DNA from: Variovorax boronicumulans
GTDB lineage: Bacteria; Pseudomonadota; Gammaproteobacteria; Burkholderiales; Burkholderiaceae_C
DNA: 64,000 nt
Reading direction: 5' to 3'
Assembly (NCBI RefSeq): GCF_007677875.1
Contig: NZ_VEDO01000021.1
Location: 1 to 64,000 of the forward strand
Position numbers and translations under genes: made by a program. Shown here piece after piece: positions 50,156 to 61,660 of the stretch (its first letter is position 1; every line of letters starts with the position of its first letter). A model generated the notes under the pieces. It was not told the DNA's origin, did not search any database, and saw only the letters and a program-made list of their open reading frames with translations.

Positions 50156-51538
50156 ATGCCAACGTTTGCCAGTGCGGACCAGATCCGCGATGCGTTCTCC
50201 CGGTCCATGTCGGCCATGTACAAGACCGAGGTGCCGCAGTACGGCACCTTGCTCGAGCTGGTCGCGGACATCAACCGCGCCACGCTCGAACAGGACAGCG
50301 CCCTGCGCGGCGCACTGGAGGCTGCCAATGAGCTGCGCCGGCTGGACGTGGAGCGCCACGGCGCCATCCGTCTGGGCACGGCGCGCGAGCTGGCCGACAT
50401 GCGGCGCATCTTCCGCGTCATGGGCATGTTTCCGGTCGGCTACTACGACCTCTCGGTGGCCGGCGTACCCGTGCACGCCACGGCCTTCCGCCCGGTCAGC
50501 GACGCGGCGCTGCGCAACAACCCGTTCCGCGTGTTCACCTCGCTGCTGCGGCTGGAGCTAATCGCCGACGCGGCGCTGCGCGCGCAGGCCGAGGCCATCC
50601 TGGCGCGGCGCGCGATCTTCACGCCGCGCGCGCTCGAACTGACCGCGCTGGCGGAAGATGCGGGCGGCCTGACCGAAGTGCAGGCCGCCGAGTTCGTGCA
50701 GGAGGTGACGCAGACCTTCCGCTGGCACAGCGAGGCCACCGTGAGCCACGCCACCTACCGCCAACTGCACGGCGCGCACCGCCTGGTGGCCGACGTGGTC
50801 TCGTTCAAGGGCCCGCACATCAACCACCTCACGCCGCGCACGCTGGACATCGACGCCGCACAGGCCGAGATGCCGCGACGGGGCATCGCCGCCAAGGAAG
50901 TGGTGGAAGGCCCGCCGCGCCGCAAGCACGCCATCCTGTTGCGCCAGACCAGTTTCAAGGCGCTCGAAGAGCCCATCGTCTTCGCCGAAGACGGTGCCGA
51001 CGGCTCGCACACCGCGCGCTTCGGCGAGATCGAGCAGCGCGGCATGGCGCTCACGCGCGCGGGCCGTGCGCTGTACGACCAGCTGCTGGCCGGCGTGCGT
51101 TCGATGCAGGGCGCCGGCAGCGCGTCGGCCGACTACAGCGAGCGTCTGGCCGCGGCCTTCCAGGCGTTCCCCGACGACCTGGACCAGCTGCGCGAGCGCG
51201 GGCTGGCCTTCTTCCGCTGGCGCGTGCTGGATGCAGACGGCCTGGCCCGCGTGGCCGCGAGCGGCGCCGCGTTCGACCTGCAGGCGCTGCGCGCGCAGGG
51301 CCTGGTGGCGGCCAGCCCCATCGTGTACGAGGACTTCCTGCCCGTCAGCGCAGCCGGCATCTTCCAGTCCAACCTGGGCGGGGCCGAACAGAAGAGCTAT
51401 GCCGCCAACGCCGCCCAGGAGGCCTTCGAGGCCGCGCTGGGCGCGCCGGTGGCCGACGAGATCGCGCTGTACGAACAGAGCCAGCAGGCCTCGGTCGACG
51501 CCGTGCGCGCGCAGTACGCGGCTGTTCTCAACCGCTGA
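50156..51538 (+). CDS. hglS: 2-oxoadipate dioxygenase/decarboxylase (HglS, DUF1338 family)
   Basis: A 460-residue non-haem iron protein of the DUF1338/YdcJ family, shown in Pseudomonas to turn 2-oxoadipate plus O2 into D-2-hydroxyglutarate and CO2 in D-lysine breakdown. Matching features are RHGAIRLGTARELADMRR, GMFPVGYYDLSVAGVPVHATAFRP, FRWHSEATVSHATYRQLHG, INHLTPRTLDID, EVVEGPPRRKHAILLRQTSF and VYEDFLPVSAAGIFQSNL. The ATG at 50156 gives the usual N terminus. It follows the dehydrogenase by 29 nt. Its 3' end overlaps the convergent cyclase gene by 11 nt. Confidence 0.9.
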   Translation: MPTFASADQIRDAFSRSMSAMYKTEVPQYGTLLELVADINRATLEQDSALRGALEAANELRRLDVERHGAIRLGTARELADMRRIFRVMGMFPVGYYDLSVAGVPVHATAFRPVSDAALRNNPFRVFTSLLRLELIADAALRAQAEAILARRAIFTPRALELTALAEDAGGLTEVQAAEFVQEVTQTFRWHSEATVSHATYRQLHGAHRLVADVVSFKGPHINHLTPRTLDIDAAQAEMPRRGIAAKEVVEGPPRRKHAILLRQTSFKALEEPIVFAEDGADGSHTARFGEIEQRGMALTRAGRALYDQLLAGVRSMQGAGSASADYSERLAAAFQAFPDDLDQLRERGLAFFRWRVLDADGLARVAASGAAFDLQALRAQGLVAASPIVYEDFLPVSAAGIFQSNLGGAEQKSYAANAAQEAFEAALGAPVADEIALYEQSQQASVDAVRAQYAAVLNR

Positions 51539-53129
51539 CGGCGACCTGGTCGCGGCCCTTGCGCTTGGCTTCGTAGAGCGCGGCATCGGCGGCCTTGAGC
51601 AAGGCCGGCTCGGTGTCCTGCGGGCCGGGCACGATGGCGGCCACGCCCAGGCTGATGGTGACCTTGCCGGCCAACACCGCCGCGTGCGGAATGTCCATGG
51701 CGGCCACTGCGGTGCGCGCCGCCTCGGCCACCAGGGTGGCGCCCAACTGGTCGGTCTGCGGCAGCAGCAGCACCATCTCCTCGCCACCGTAGCGTGCGAC
51801 GAAGTCCTCCGGCCGCTGCACGGTGGCGCGCAGCGCCGCGGCCACACGGCGCAGGCATTCGTCTCCCTCCACATGGCCGTAGCGGTCGTTGTACTTCTTG
51901 AAGTCGTCCACGTCGACCATGACCAGGGCCAGCGGGCTGCCCTCGCGCTGCGCCTGGCGGAACACGCGCGCGAAGCGCCGGTCGAAGTAGCGCCGGTTCG
52001 GCAGCCGGGTCAGATCGTCGATGCGCGCCAGGGCGGCCAGCTGCTCGTTGGCCCGGCTCAGCGCATCGCGGGCCTCGCGCAGGCGGGCCTCGGCCTGCAG
52101 GCGCTGCGCCATGGTGCGGCGCGTGTAGGCTCCGGCGCGCTGCAGCAGCAGGCACAGGAAGCCGACCCAGACCGTCTGCAGCGCCGAGTTGACGCGCCAG
52201 TTCGCCAGCACCTGGCTCTTGCCGGCCGCCACCGTGACCTGCAGCGGATAGTTGCGCGCATGCTCGAAGCTGACCAGCCGCGGCACGCCGTCCAGCGGCG
52301 AGCGCGCATCGACCGTGCCGGAGCGGTGCGTCGCAAGGAAGGTCGTCACCTCCGAGGGCGGCAGCGGCTTGCCGATGTCGGCGTCGATCGAGGGGTTGCG
52401 CGCGACCATGCGGCCGACCACGGTCAAGAGGATCGCGCCTTCGCCCACGTCGAAGCGCTCCAGCATGCTGCGCAGGTGCCGCACGCTCAAGGTGGCCAGC
52501 GCCACGCCGGCGAACTCGCCATCGATCCCGTTGAGCCGGCGCGACACTGGCACGATCCACTCGCCCGACGAGCGGCTCAAGATCGGCGGGCCGATCAGCG
52601 TCGATGCGCTGGGGTTGTCGCGGTGGTGGATGAAGTAGGCGCGGTCGGCGTTGTTCCAGCCCGGGTCCCATCGCGGCACCGACGTGGCGACCCAGGCGCC
52701 CCGCGCGTCGTAGACGAACAGGCCCTTGAGCTGCTCCGTGCGTGCCACGTGGTTGACCAGCAGCGGCTGCATGGGCTCGAGCGCGGTCGGCGAGAGGTCG
52801 CTGCGCTCGAGTTCGTAGACCAGGCTGTCCAGGACGTGGTCGGCCTCGGACACCGCCGCTTCCATGCGCTCCGTCACGGCCCGCGCTAGATTGGTGCTGG
52901 CCAACTGCGCCTGCGCGATGGCGTGGGCGCGTGCATCGACGATGAGCCAGATGTTGGTGGCCAACAGCGCCAGGCACACGAAGACCACCAGCCAGCGCGC
53001 ACGCCGGATCGGGTCGCGCGCCGGCGTCGGCGCGTCCGGTGGCTGGCCCAGGGGCGCCAGGTCGCTGAAACCGGACGGCGCGTCCGCGCGGTCTGGGGAT
53101 GGGGGAGGAATGCCTGGTCGCATGGACAT
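51528..53129 (-). CDS. Membrane-bound diguanylate cyclase with periplasmic dCache-type sensor
   Basis: About 533 residues. Two membrane helices (near 47-67 and 320-340) flank a periplasmic sensor of about 250 residues (GLFVYDARGAWVATSVPRWD, SGEWIVPVSRRLNG). A coiled coil follows, then a GGDEF domain (about 375-530) with DDLTRLPNRRYFDRRF and VDVDDFKKYNDRYGH. The active site reads GGEEM (residues 448-452) instead of GG(D/E)EF. The protein should make c-di-GMP if Met is tolerated. The start is uncertain: ATG 53129, 53123 or 53267; residues before the first helix are Pro-rich. Confidence 0.87.
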   Translation of the reverse strand: MSMRPGIPPPSPDRADAPSGFSDLAPLGQPPDAPTPARDPIRRARWLVVFVCLALLATNIWLIVDARAHAIAQAQLASTNLARAVTERMEAAVSEADHVLDSLVYELERSDLSPTALEPMQPLLVNHVARTEQLKGLFVYDARGAWVATSVPRWDPGWNNADRAYFIHHRDNPSASTLIGPPILSRSSGEWIVPVSRRLNGIDGEFAGVALATLSVRHLRSMLERFDVGEGAILLTVVGRMVARNPSIDADIGKPLPPSEVTTFLATHRSGTVDARSPLDGVPRLVSFEHARNYPLQVTVAAGKSQVLANWRVNSALQTVWVGFLCLLLQRAGAYTRRTMAQRLQAEARLREARDALSRANEQLAALARIDDLTRLPNRRYFDRRFARVFRQAQREGSPLALVMVDVDDFKKYNDRYGHVEGDECLRRVAAALRATVQRPEDFVARYGGEEMVLLLPQTDQLGATLVAEAARTAVAAMDIPHAAVLAGKVTISLGVAAIVPGPQDTEPALLKAADAALYEAKRKGRDQVAVSG

Positions 53130-53318
53130 GTCTGGTGCGGCGCAAGGGAGGCACCCACGAACCGGGGCCACAGACACTGCCGCCGGGGTCTGATTCGCTC
53201 GCTCAGCGCGCGCTATTCGGCATAGTAGCGCACAGAAAACGTAGCAAGTGTGTAGGGTGATTTCCATGCCAGCGCGGCCGTCCGTCTGGCGCGCGGCGGC
53301 TGCGCGGGGTGCGCGGAT

Positions 53319-53636
53319 TCATGCCTGCAGCGGGTCGTAGCGCGACACCACCCAGGGCCGTCCGGAGCAGTCCCTGGGTTCGCGGTGGCCTTCGGCCTGG
53401 GCCTGGGTGCTCGCGATTTCGGCCAGCGGGGCCAGCACGGGGGCCAGGGCCTCGACCTCTTCGAAGGCCTTCATCGCCAGCAGCAGGAAGGCGGGCGTCA
53501 GCCGGCCTGCGTCGTGCAGCTGGATCAGGTGGGCGATGAGGTCGGAAGCCAGATCGTCCAATTCGGCGGGCACGGCGATGGTGCGAAGCAGGCCCTGGCA
53601 ATGTGCGAGGCGGGCGCGGGTCTCGGGACTGTGCAT
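53319..53636 (-). CDS. Small hypothetical protein
   Basis: A 105-residue protein, mostly helical by composition (LDDLASDLIAHLIQLHDAG, FLLLAMKAFEEVEALAPVLA), with no family I recognise and no membrane segment or signal. Codon use in third positions is strongly G/C as in neighbours, which supports coding. It stands alone between the cyclase gene and the tRNA. Confidence 0.55.
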   Translation of the reverse strand: MHSPETRARLAHCQGLLRTIAVPAELDDLASDLIAHLIQLHDAGRLTPAFLLLAMKAFEEVEALAPVLAPLAEIASTQAQAEGHREPRDCSGRPWVVSRYDPLQA

Positions 53637-53807
53637 GGTGGCCTCTCAATGTATGCGCGCAGCCGGCGTGCAGGCCGGCCGTTGCCCGCCTGCGGTCGCC
53701 CCGGTGCCACCGTTGGGCGTGGCGGTCCGGCGGCGGGCCGCTGCCAGGGCTGGGGCCACCGAGAAGCTATGATCGCGGCCCTGGCGCCGGACCGCCCGTG
53801 CGCCGAT

Positions 53808-53884
53808 CTGCCTGTAGCTCAGTTGGATAGAGCAACAGCCTTCTAAGCTGTGGGTCGGGGGTTCGATCCCCTCCAGGCAGGCCA
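53808..53884 (+). tRNA. tRNA-Arg (anticodon UCU)
   Basis: 77 nt including encoded CCA. The acceptor CTGCCTG pairs with CAGGCAG, the D-arm is GCTC-AGTTGGATA-GAGC, and the anticodon arm ACAGC-CTTCTAA-GCTGT carries anticodon TCT at 53842-53844. The T-arm GGGGG-TTCGATC-CCCTC has one G-U pair. It reads AGA and AGG codons, which are rare in this GC-rich genome. There is no integrase or duplicated tRNA end near it. Confidence 0.96.
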
Positions 53885-53987
53885 CCCAGCGGCCCTTTGA
53901 ATTGGCACCTGCGACCGTCCCGCGGCGCATGGGGCGCGTGCTGGCCACCGACGTTGACACGGCGTGCGCCACGCCGCTAGACTCGCG

Positions 53988-56047
<2,060 letters not shown>

Positions 56048-56048
<1 letters not shown>

Positions 56049-57091
56049 TGCAGGGCTTTGCGATTGCCGGCGCGGGCCTGCTGGGCCGGCTGCTGGCCTG
56101 GCGGCTGGCGCGCACGGGTGCGCGGGTGCAGGTGTTCGACGCCGCGGCCGGCCCCGCGCCGGCGTTCGACGCCCAGGGCCCGGCCGCGTTCAGTGCGGCC
56201 GGCATGCTGAGCCCGCTGGCCGAACGCGACCACGCGGATGCGCGCGTGGCCGCACTGGGCTGGCGCTCGATCGCGCTGTGGCGCGGCATCGTCACGGCCC
56301 TGCCGGCGCCGCGGCCGTTCTTCGCCGAGCGCGGCAGCCTGCTCGTGGCGCACCGCAGCGACCTGCCCAGCGCGCAGCGCGTGCTGGCGCGGCTGGCCGG
56401 GGAGACGCATGCGGCGCCCGAAGCGCTGGACGCGGCGGCGTTGGCGCGGCTGGAGCCGGCGTTGCCAGCACCGGCCCATGCCTGGCTGCTGCCGGGCGAG
56501 GCGCAGATCGATCCGCTGGCGACCCTGGCCGCGCTGCATGCGGCGGCCGAGGGCGTCACCTGGTACTGGCAGCGGCCCGTCGCGCAGGTGCTGCCGGGGC
56601 GGCTGCAGTTTGCCGATGGCGGCCATACAGACTTCGACTGCGTGATCGATGTGCGCGGGCTTGGCGCGGCCCAGAGCCTGCCGCTGCGCGGCGTGCGCGG
56701 CGAGACGGTCTGGCTGCACGCGCCGGGCCACGGCCTCACGCGGCCGGTTCGCCTCGTGCACCCGCGCCACCGCGTCTACCTCGTGCCGCGGCCGGACGAG
56801 CTCTTGTTCCTGGGCGCGACCGAGATCGAGAGCGAGGACCGCTCGCCCGTCTCGCTCAAGAGCGCCGTGGAGCTCATGAGCGCGGCGCACAGCGTGCTGC
56901 CCGTGCTGGCCGAGGCGAGGATCCTGCGGCTGGACCGGCACCTGCGGCCGGCCCTGCCGGACCACCTGCCGCTTACCGTGCACGAGGACGGGCTGCTGCG
57001 CATCAACGGACTGTTCCGCCATGGCTGGCTCATGGCGCCGGCGCTGGTGCAGGACGCGCTGGCGCTGCTGCGGCAGGAGGTGGTTGCATGA
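56048..57091 (+). CDS. thiO: Glycine oxidase-like FAD oxidoreductase
   Basis: A 347-residue DAO-family flavoprotein. N-terminal FAD motif GFAIAGAGLLGRLLAWRLA, FSAAGMLSPLAE, and C-terminal RINGLFRHGWLMAPAL. In thiamine synthesis it oxidises glycine to iminoacetate for the thiazole ring, used by ThiG. Located between thiC and thiS with overlapping codons on both sides. Confidence 0.9.
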
Positions 57092-57303
57092 CGCCTGAAA
57101 CCGTTCCCATCGTGCTCGACGGCCAGCCGCACGCGCTGGCCGCTGGCAGCACGCTGGCCACGCTGGTTGCCGCGCTGGGCCACCAGCCCGAGGCCGTCAG
57201 CACGGCCGTCAACGGCGTCTTCGTCGCGCGCGGCCACCGCCACGACTATGCATTGCACAGCGGCGATGCCGTCGTGCTGTTCCAACCCATCACCGGAGGA
57301 TGA
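57088..57303 (+). CDS. thiS: Sulfur carrier protein ThiS
   Basis: A 71-residue ubiquitin-fold carrier: VPIVLDGQPHALAAGSTL, VAVNGVFVARGxx-like TAVNGVFVARGH and the obligatory C-terminal GG (QPITGG). The thiocarboxylate at the terminal Gly gives sulfur to the thiazole. Its ATG overlaps the thiO stop; its end carries the ribosome site GGAGG for thiG. Confidence 0.93.
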   Translation: MTPETVPIVLDGQPHALAAGSTLATLVAALGHQPEAVSTAVNGVFVARGHRHDYALHSGDAVVLFQPITGG

Positions 57304-57306
57304 GCC

Positions 57307-58128
57307 ATGCCTGAGGCTGGAGCACCGAACGACTGCTGGCAGGTGGCCGGCGTTTCTCTCACGAGCCGCTTGCTGCTCGGCACGGCCGGCTACCCGTCGC
57401 CGCAGGTGCTGGGCGAAGCCATCGCGGCCTCGGGCGCCGAGGTCGTCACCGTGGGCCTCAAGAGGGCGCTCGCGGCGAATGGCGACAACGGCTTCGTCGC
57501 CATCGTGCGCGCTGCCGTGCAGCAGCGGGGCGCGCGGCTGCTGCCCAACACGGCGGGCTGCCGCACGGCCCGCGAGGCCGTGCAACTGGCCTTGATGGCG
57601 CGCGAGCTCTACGACACGCCCTGGCTCAAGCTTGAGGTGGTGGGCGATGAGCACACGCTGCAGCCCGACCCCTTCGAACTGCTGCAGGCCGCGCAGCAGC
57701 TCGTGCGCGAGGGCTTCGTGGTCTGGCCCTATTGCACGGACGACCTCGTGCTGTGCCGCCGCCTGCTCGACGTGGGTTGCCCGGTGCTGATGCCCTGGGG
57801 CGCACCGATCGGCTCGGGGCAGGGGCTGCTGAACCCGTTCGCGCTGCGCAGCCTGCGCGAGCGGCTTCCGGATGCCACGCTCATCGTCGATGCCGGCATC
57901 GGCGCGCCGTCGCATGCGGCGCAGGCGCTGGAGCTGGGGTTCGACGCGGTGCTTTTGAACTCGGCCGTGGCCCAGGCGCGCGACCCAGTGCGCATGGCTG
58001 CTGCGTTCCGGGCGGCCGCGCAGGCGGGCAGGGCGGCATGGCAGGCGGGTGTGATGGCCCGGCAGGACTTCGCCGTGCCGAGCACGCCGGTCGGCGGCGC
58101 ACCGTTGTTGATCGGAGGCGCGGCATGA
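57307..58128 (+). CDS. thiG: Thiazole synthase
   Basis: A 273-residue TIM-barrel enzyme that joins DXP, iminoacetate and ThiS-thiocarboxylate. Motifs: SRLLLGTAGYPSPQVL, EVVTVGLKRA (the Lys of this stretch forms the DXP imine in relatives), LPNTAGCRTAREAV, LKLEVVGDE, PVLMPWGAPIGSGQGL and DAGIGAPSHAA. ATG 57307 is 3 nt after thiS. The C-terminal tail overlaps the thiDE start (ATGA at 58125-58128). Confidence 0.95.
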   Translation: MPEAGAPNDCWQVAGVSLTSRLLLGTAGYPSPQVLGEAIAASGAEVVTVGLKRALAANGDNGFVAIVRAAVQQRGARLLPNTAGCRTAREAVQLALMARELYDTPWLKLEVVGDEHTLQPDPFELLQAAQQLVREGFVVWPYCTDDLVLCRRLLDVGCPVLMPWGAPIGSGQGLLNPFALRSLRERLPDATLIVDAGIGAPSHAAQALELGFDAVLLNSAVAQARDPVRMAAAFRAAAQAGRAAWQAGVMARQDFAVPSTPVGGAPLLIGGAA

Positions 58129-59708
58129 AACGCATTTGGAGCATCGCCGGCACCGACAGCAGCGGCGGCGCCGGCCTCGCCGCCGACCAGCGCGCGATCG
58201 ATGCCTGGCCCGACGCCCACTTCTGCGGCGTGGTGGCGGCCGTCACCGCGCAGAACTCGCAGGCCGTCACACGCGTGGAAGCGGTCAGCCCGCAGCTGCT
58301 GGATGCCCAACTGGCCACGCTCGAGGCCGACATGCCGCCGGCCGCCGTGAAGACCGGGCTGCTGGCCGATGCCGCCCAGATGCGCAGCGTGGCCGTCTGG
58401 ACCGACCGCTTGCGCGAGGCCCATCCCGGCCTGCCGCTCGTGGTCGACCCGGTCCTGGGCGCCAGCAGCGGCGCCAACTTCGCCGACGACGGCGCGGTCG
58501 CGGCCTACCGCGCGCACCTGCTGCCGCGCGCCACACTGATCACGCCGAACCGGCGCGAGGCCGCGCGGCTGCTGGGCCTTCCCGGCCTGCGCCGCGACGA
58601 GGTGCCGGACGCAGCCCAGGCCCTGCGTGCGCTGGGCGCCCAGGCCGTCTGCATCACGGGCGGCGACCCGGCCGACACGCCGGACGACGCCACGCCCGAG
58701 GAAGCCGGCCTGGCGCTGGACTGGCTGGCCAGCCCGCAAGCCAGCGGCTGGCTCGCGCTGCCGCGCATCGGCACGGGCAACACCCACGCCACGGGCTGCA
58801 CCTTTGCGAGCAGCGCGGCGGCCGCGCTGGCCCATGGTTTCGTCGCGGCCGATGCCGTGGTGCTGGCCAAGATGGCCGCCACCCATGCGCTGCGCAACGG
58901 CCGTGCGGCGGGGCGCGGCCCGGGCCAGGTGCTGGCGCGGCCCGGCTTCCATGCCGAGCCCGACCTGTTGCCCACGATGGGATGGGGTGACCAGCTGCCC
59001 TGGGCGGCGCCGGCGGGCCCGCGCGCAGCGCCGCTGGGCTTGTACGCCATCGTCGACAGCGCCGCGCGTGTGCGCGCCGTGCTGGCCAGCGGCGTGCGCA
59101 GCGTGCAGTTGCGCATCAAGCTGCCCGCGGCCGCCACGGCGGCCTGGTGGGAAGCGCTGCAAGCCCAGGTGGCGGAGGCCACCGTAACCTGCCGTGCTGC
59201 GGGCGCGCGCCTGTTTGTCAACGACCACTGGCAACTGGCCATGCGGCACGGCGCGCATGGCGTGCACCTGGGCCAGGAAGACATGCTCGCCCTGGACGCC
59301 GGCGAGCGTGCCGCGCTGCGCGCGAGCGGCCTGGCGCTGGGCGTCAGCTCCCACAGCCTGTGGGAGCTGGCGCGCGCACGCAGCCTGGCGCCGGCCTACA
59401 TCGCCTGCGGTCCGGTCTGGCCCACGCTGACCAAGGCCATGCCCTGGCGGCCGCAGGGTCTGGACAACTTGGCCTGGTGGTGCGCAGTGGCCGGTGCGCC
59501 CGTGGTGGCCATCGGCGGCATCCTCGCGCCTGCGCAGATCGGCGCGGCAGCCCGGGCCGGAGCCGACGGCATCTGCGTCGTGCGCATGCTGGGCGAACGG
59601 CCGCAGGAGACGGTGCCGGCGATGTTGGCGGCTCTGGCCGGGCTTGGGCCTGCAACGCCACAGGCGGGTGCAGCCGTGCCCTGGCCGCGCCCCAGCCTCG
59701 CGCCTTGA
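58125..59708 (+). CDS. thiDE: Bifunctional HMP-P kinase/thiamine phosphate synthase (ThiD-ThiE fusion)
   Basis: 527 residues. Residues 1-285 are ThiD (IAGTDSSGGAGLAADQRAI, PLVVDPVLGASSGANF, RATLITPNRREAARLLG, GTGNTHATGCTFASSAAAAL), which phosphorylates HMP-P to HMP-PP. Residues about 303-505 are ThiE (GLYAIVDSAARVRAVLASGV, SVQLRIK, VNDHWQLAM, GVHLGQEDM, YIACGPVWPTLTKAM, VVAIGGI), which couples HMP-PP and thiazole phosphate. The natural domain order D then E matches pathway order. It ends the thi operon. Confidence 0.93.
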   Translation: MKRIWSIAGTDSSGGAGLAADQRAIDAWPDAHFCGVVAAVTAQNSQAVTRVEAVSPQLLDAQLATLEADMPPAAVKTGLLADAAQMRSVAVWTDRLREAHPGLPLVVDPVLGASSGANFADDGAVAAYRAHLLPRATLITPNRREAARLLGLPGLRRDEVPDAAQALRALGAQAVCITGGDPADTPDDATPEEAGLALDWLASPQASGWLALPRIGTGNTHATGCTFASSAAAALAHGFVAADAVVLAKMAATHALRNGRAAGRGPGQVLARPGFHAEPDLLPTMGWGDQLPWAAPAGPRAAPLGLYAIVDSAARVRAVLASGVRSVQLRIKLPAAATAAWWEALQAQVAEATVTCRAAGARLFVNDHWQLAMRHGAHGVHLGQEDMLALDAGERAALRASGLALGVSSHSLWELARARSLAPAYIACGPVWPTLTKAMPWRPQGLDNLAWWCAVAGAPVVAIGGILAPAQIGAAARAGADGICVVRMLGERPQETVPAMLAALAGLGPATPQAGAAVPWPRPSLAP

Positions 59709-60016
59709 TGGGGCTTAAACTGTTTCTCTGATTCGACCAATTGCCGAATCTATTTGATCCATATTGGTTGCGCTGCTAGACTTTCTTGTGGCGGCAACGC
59801 AACGGGAGTTGCGCACGAAGAACCACCGGCTCCGACGGGCGCGCATGCGCCGGTTCGGGCGCCGGCTTGCATCCGGCGGGATCCCCGCAGGTCCTTGGAC
59901 ACCGTGCGCGCATTGCTGCGATGCCGCGGTCGCTCCATCCTCCAACACCGCAGGGATCCCATGTTTGCTTCCTCTCTTTCCCCCATCTTGTGCGTCGCGC
60001 CCTCGGAGCGCCAACC
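59709..60016 (+). promoter_or_regulatory. Leader and putative promoter of chemoreceptor gene
   Basis: A sigma-70-like promoter is visible: TTGATC (59754-59759), 17-nt spacer, TAGACT (59777-59782). The resulting leader of about 225 nt contains two hairpins: GGCGC-GCAT-GCGCC (59838-59851) and CGCCGG-CTTGCAT-CCGGCG (59860-59878). I see no riboswitch family that fits and no reading frame. Confidence 0.4.
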
Positions 60017-61633
60017 ATGAGCGGCCTGCGCAATCTGCGCATCGGTGCGCGGCTGGGTTTGGCATTTGCCGTGATCCTGTTGATCGTCGCGGCCAGCACG
60101 GCCATGGGTGTCTGGCGCCTGGAGCAGTCCGACGCCGCCACCCAACGGCTGGGCACACTGGACAAGGAGCGCCAGGAGGTCGCGATTCGCTGGCGCCAGA
60201 CCATCGATCTGAACTGGGTGCGCACCGAGGCCGCGCTGCTGGACTCGGACACCAGCCGCATCCCGCGCTGGCAGGCCGAGATGGACAAGACCTCGCAGAT
60301 CACGGCGGCCTCGCGCGAGCGGCTGCACGAGCTGGTGAACACCGAGATCGGCAAGCGCATGCTGCAGGACATCGATGCCCGTCGTGAGGCCTACCGGACA
60401 CCGCGCGCGGCCCTGCTCAAGCGGCGCCAGGCGGGTGAGGACGTGTCGGCCGAGCTCGAGCGCACGCTGCGTCCGCTGGCCACGGCCTACAGCGACAGCA
60501 TCCTGACGCTGGAAAAGCGCCAGCAGGATCGCTACGCCGAGTCGCTTCGCAGCGCCGGCAGTTCGGTAGACCAGGGCCAGACCATTCTGATCGTGAGCGG
60601 CATTGCCGCGGTGCTGCTGGGCGCGCTGTTCGCCTGGGCGATCTCGCGTTCGATCACGCAGCCGCTGGCCGAGGCCGGCGTGGTGGCGCGCCGCATTGCC
60701 GATGGTGACCTCACGCAGCCGGTGCAGGTCGAAGGCCGCGACGAGGCGGCCGCCCTGGCTGCGGCGCTGCGCGACATGCAGCAGCAGCTGGCCAGCGTGG
60801 TGACCGGCGTGCGCCGCAGTGCCGATGGCGTGGCCACGGCCAGCGCCGAAATCGCGCACGGCAACAACGACCTGTCGGCGCGCACCGAGCAGCAGGCCTC
60901 GGCGCTCGAGGAGACCGCGGCCTCCATGGAGCAGCTCAGCTCCACCGTGCGCCAGAACGCCGACAACGCCCGCCAGGCCAAGAGTTTGGCCGAGAACGCG
61001 GCCAGCGTGGCCGGCCGCGGCGGTGAAGTCGTGGCCCGCGTGGTCGACACGATGAAGGGCATCGACGAGAGCTCGGGCAAGATCGCCAGCATCATCGGCA
61101 CCATCGATTCGATCGCCTTCCAGACCAACATCCTGGCGCTCAACGCGGCCGTGGAGGCCGCGCGCGCGGGCGACCAGGGACGCGGCTTCGCGGTGGTGGC
61201 CAGCGAGGTGCGCAGCCTGGCCGGCCGCTCGGCCGAGGCCGCGCGCGAGATCAAGGCCTTGATCGGCACCAGCGTGGAGCGCGTGCAGCAGGGCACGGTG
61301 CTGGTCGGCGATGCCGGCAGCACCATGCAGGAGGTGGTGGCCGCGATCCAGCGCGTCAGCGATCTGGTGGGCGAGATCAGCGCTGCCAGCAACGAGCAGA
61401 GCGCGGGCGTCTCGCAGGTGGGCGAGGCCGTCACGCAGATGGACCAGGCCACGCAGCAGAACGCCGCGCTGGTGGAGGAGTCGGCCGCGGCGGCCGACAG
61501 CCTGCGCAGCCAGGCCGAGCAACTGGTGCAGGCCATGGCGGTGTTCAAGGTGCGCGCCGGTGGGGCGCATGGGGCCGGCGCCGAGCCTTCCCTCGGGTAC
61601 ACGGGCCAGCCGGCCCTGCTGGGCGCGGCCTGA
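60017..61633 (+). CDS. Methyl-accepting chemotaxis protein
   Basis: 538 residues. First membrane helix [21 protein letters not shown] (about 13-33), a four-helix-bundle-type periplasmic sensor (to about 190), second helix [25 protein letters not shown] (about 212-265), and the cytoplasmic signalling domain. Its hairpin tip is [37 protein letters not shown] (quoted here only by its two halves: [19 protein letters not shown] and [18 protein letters not shown]). Methylation-type helices [19 protein letters not shown] are present; no NWETF-like tail for CheR is seen. Confidence 0.93.
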   Translation: MSGLRNLRIGARLGLAFAVILLIVAASTAMGVWRLEQSDAATQRLGTLDKERQEVAIRWRQTIDLNWVRTEAALLDSDTSRIPRWQAEMDKTSQITAASRERLHELVNTEIGKRMLQDIDARREAYRTPRAALLKRRQAGEDVSAELERTLRPLATAYSDSILTLEKRQQDRYAESLRSAGSSVDQGQTILIVSGIAAVLLGALFAWAISRSITQPLAEAGVVARRIADGDLTQPVQVEGRDEAAALAAALRDMQQQLASVVTGVRRSADGVATASAEIAHGNNDLSARTEQQASALEETAASMEQLSSTVRQNADNARQAKSLAENAASVAGRGGEVVARVVDTMKGIDESSGKIASIIGTIDSIAFQTNILALNAAVEAARAGDQGRGFAVVASEVRSLAGRSAEAAREIKALIGTSVERVQQGTVLVGDAGSTMQEVVAAIQRVSDLVGEISAASNEQSAGVSQVGEAVTQMDQATQQNAALVEESAAAADSLRSQAEQLVQAMAVFKVRAGGAHGAGAEPSLGYTGQPALLGAA

Positions 61634-61660
61634 GCGCGCGGCGGCGCCGCGCGGGCGGCT

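Noticed and set aside
53808-53884. tRNA-Arg as an integration site of a mobile element
   Set aside because: No integrase and no duplicated 3' end of the tRNA can be seen on either side in the window.
59716-59750. Sigma-28 (flagellar) promoter before the chemoreceptor gene
   Set aside because: TAAA and GCCGA are present but 23 nt apart instead of about 15, so the sigma-70-like pair at 59754-59782 is preferred.
59790-60016. Cyclic-di-GMP (GEMM) riboswitch in the chemoreceptor leader
   Set aside because: Two hairpins are present, but the conserved GEMM aptamer sequences are not.
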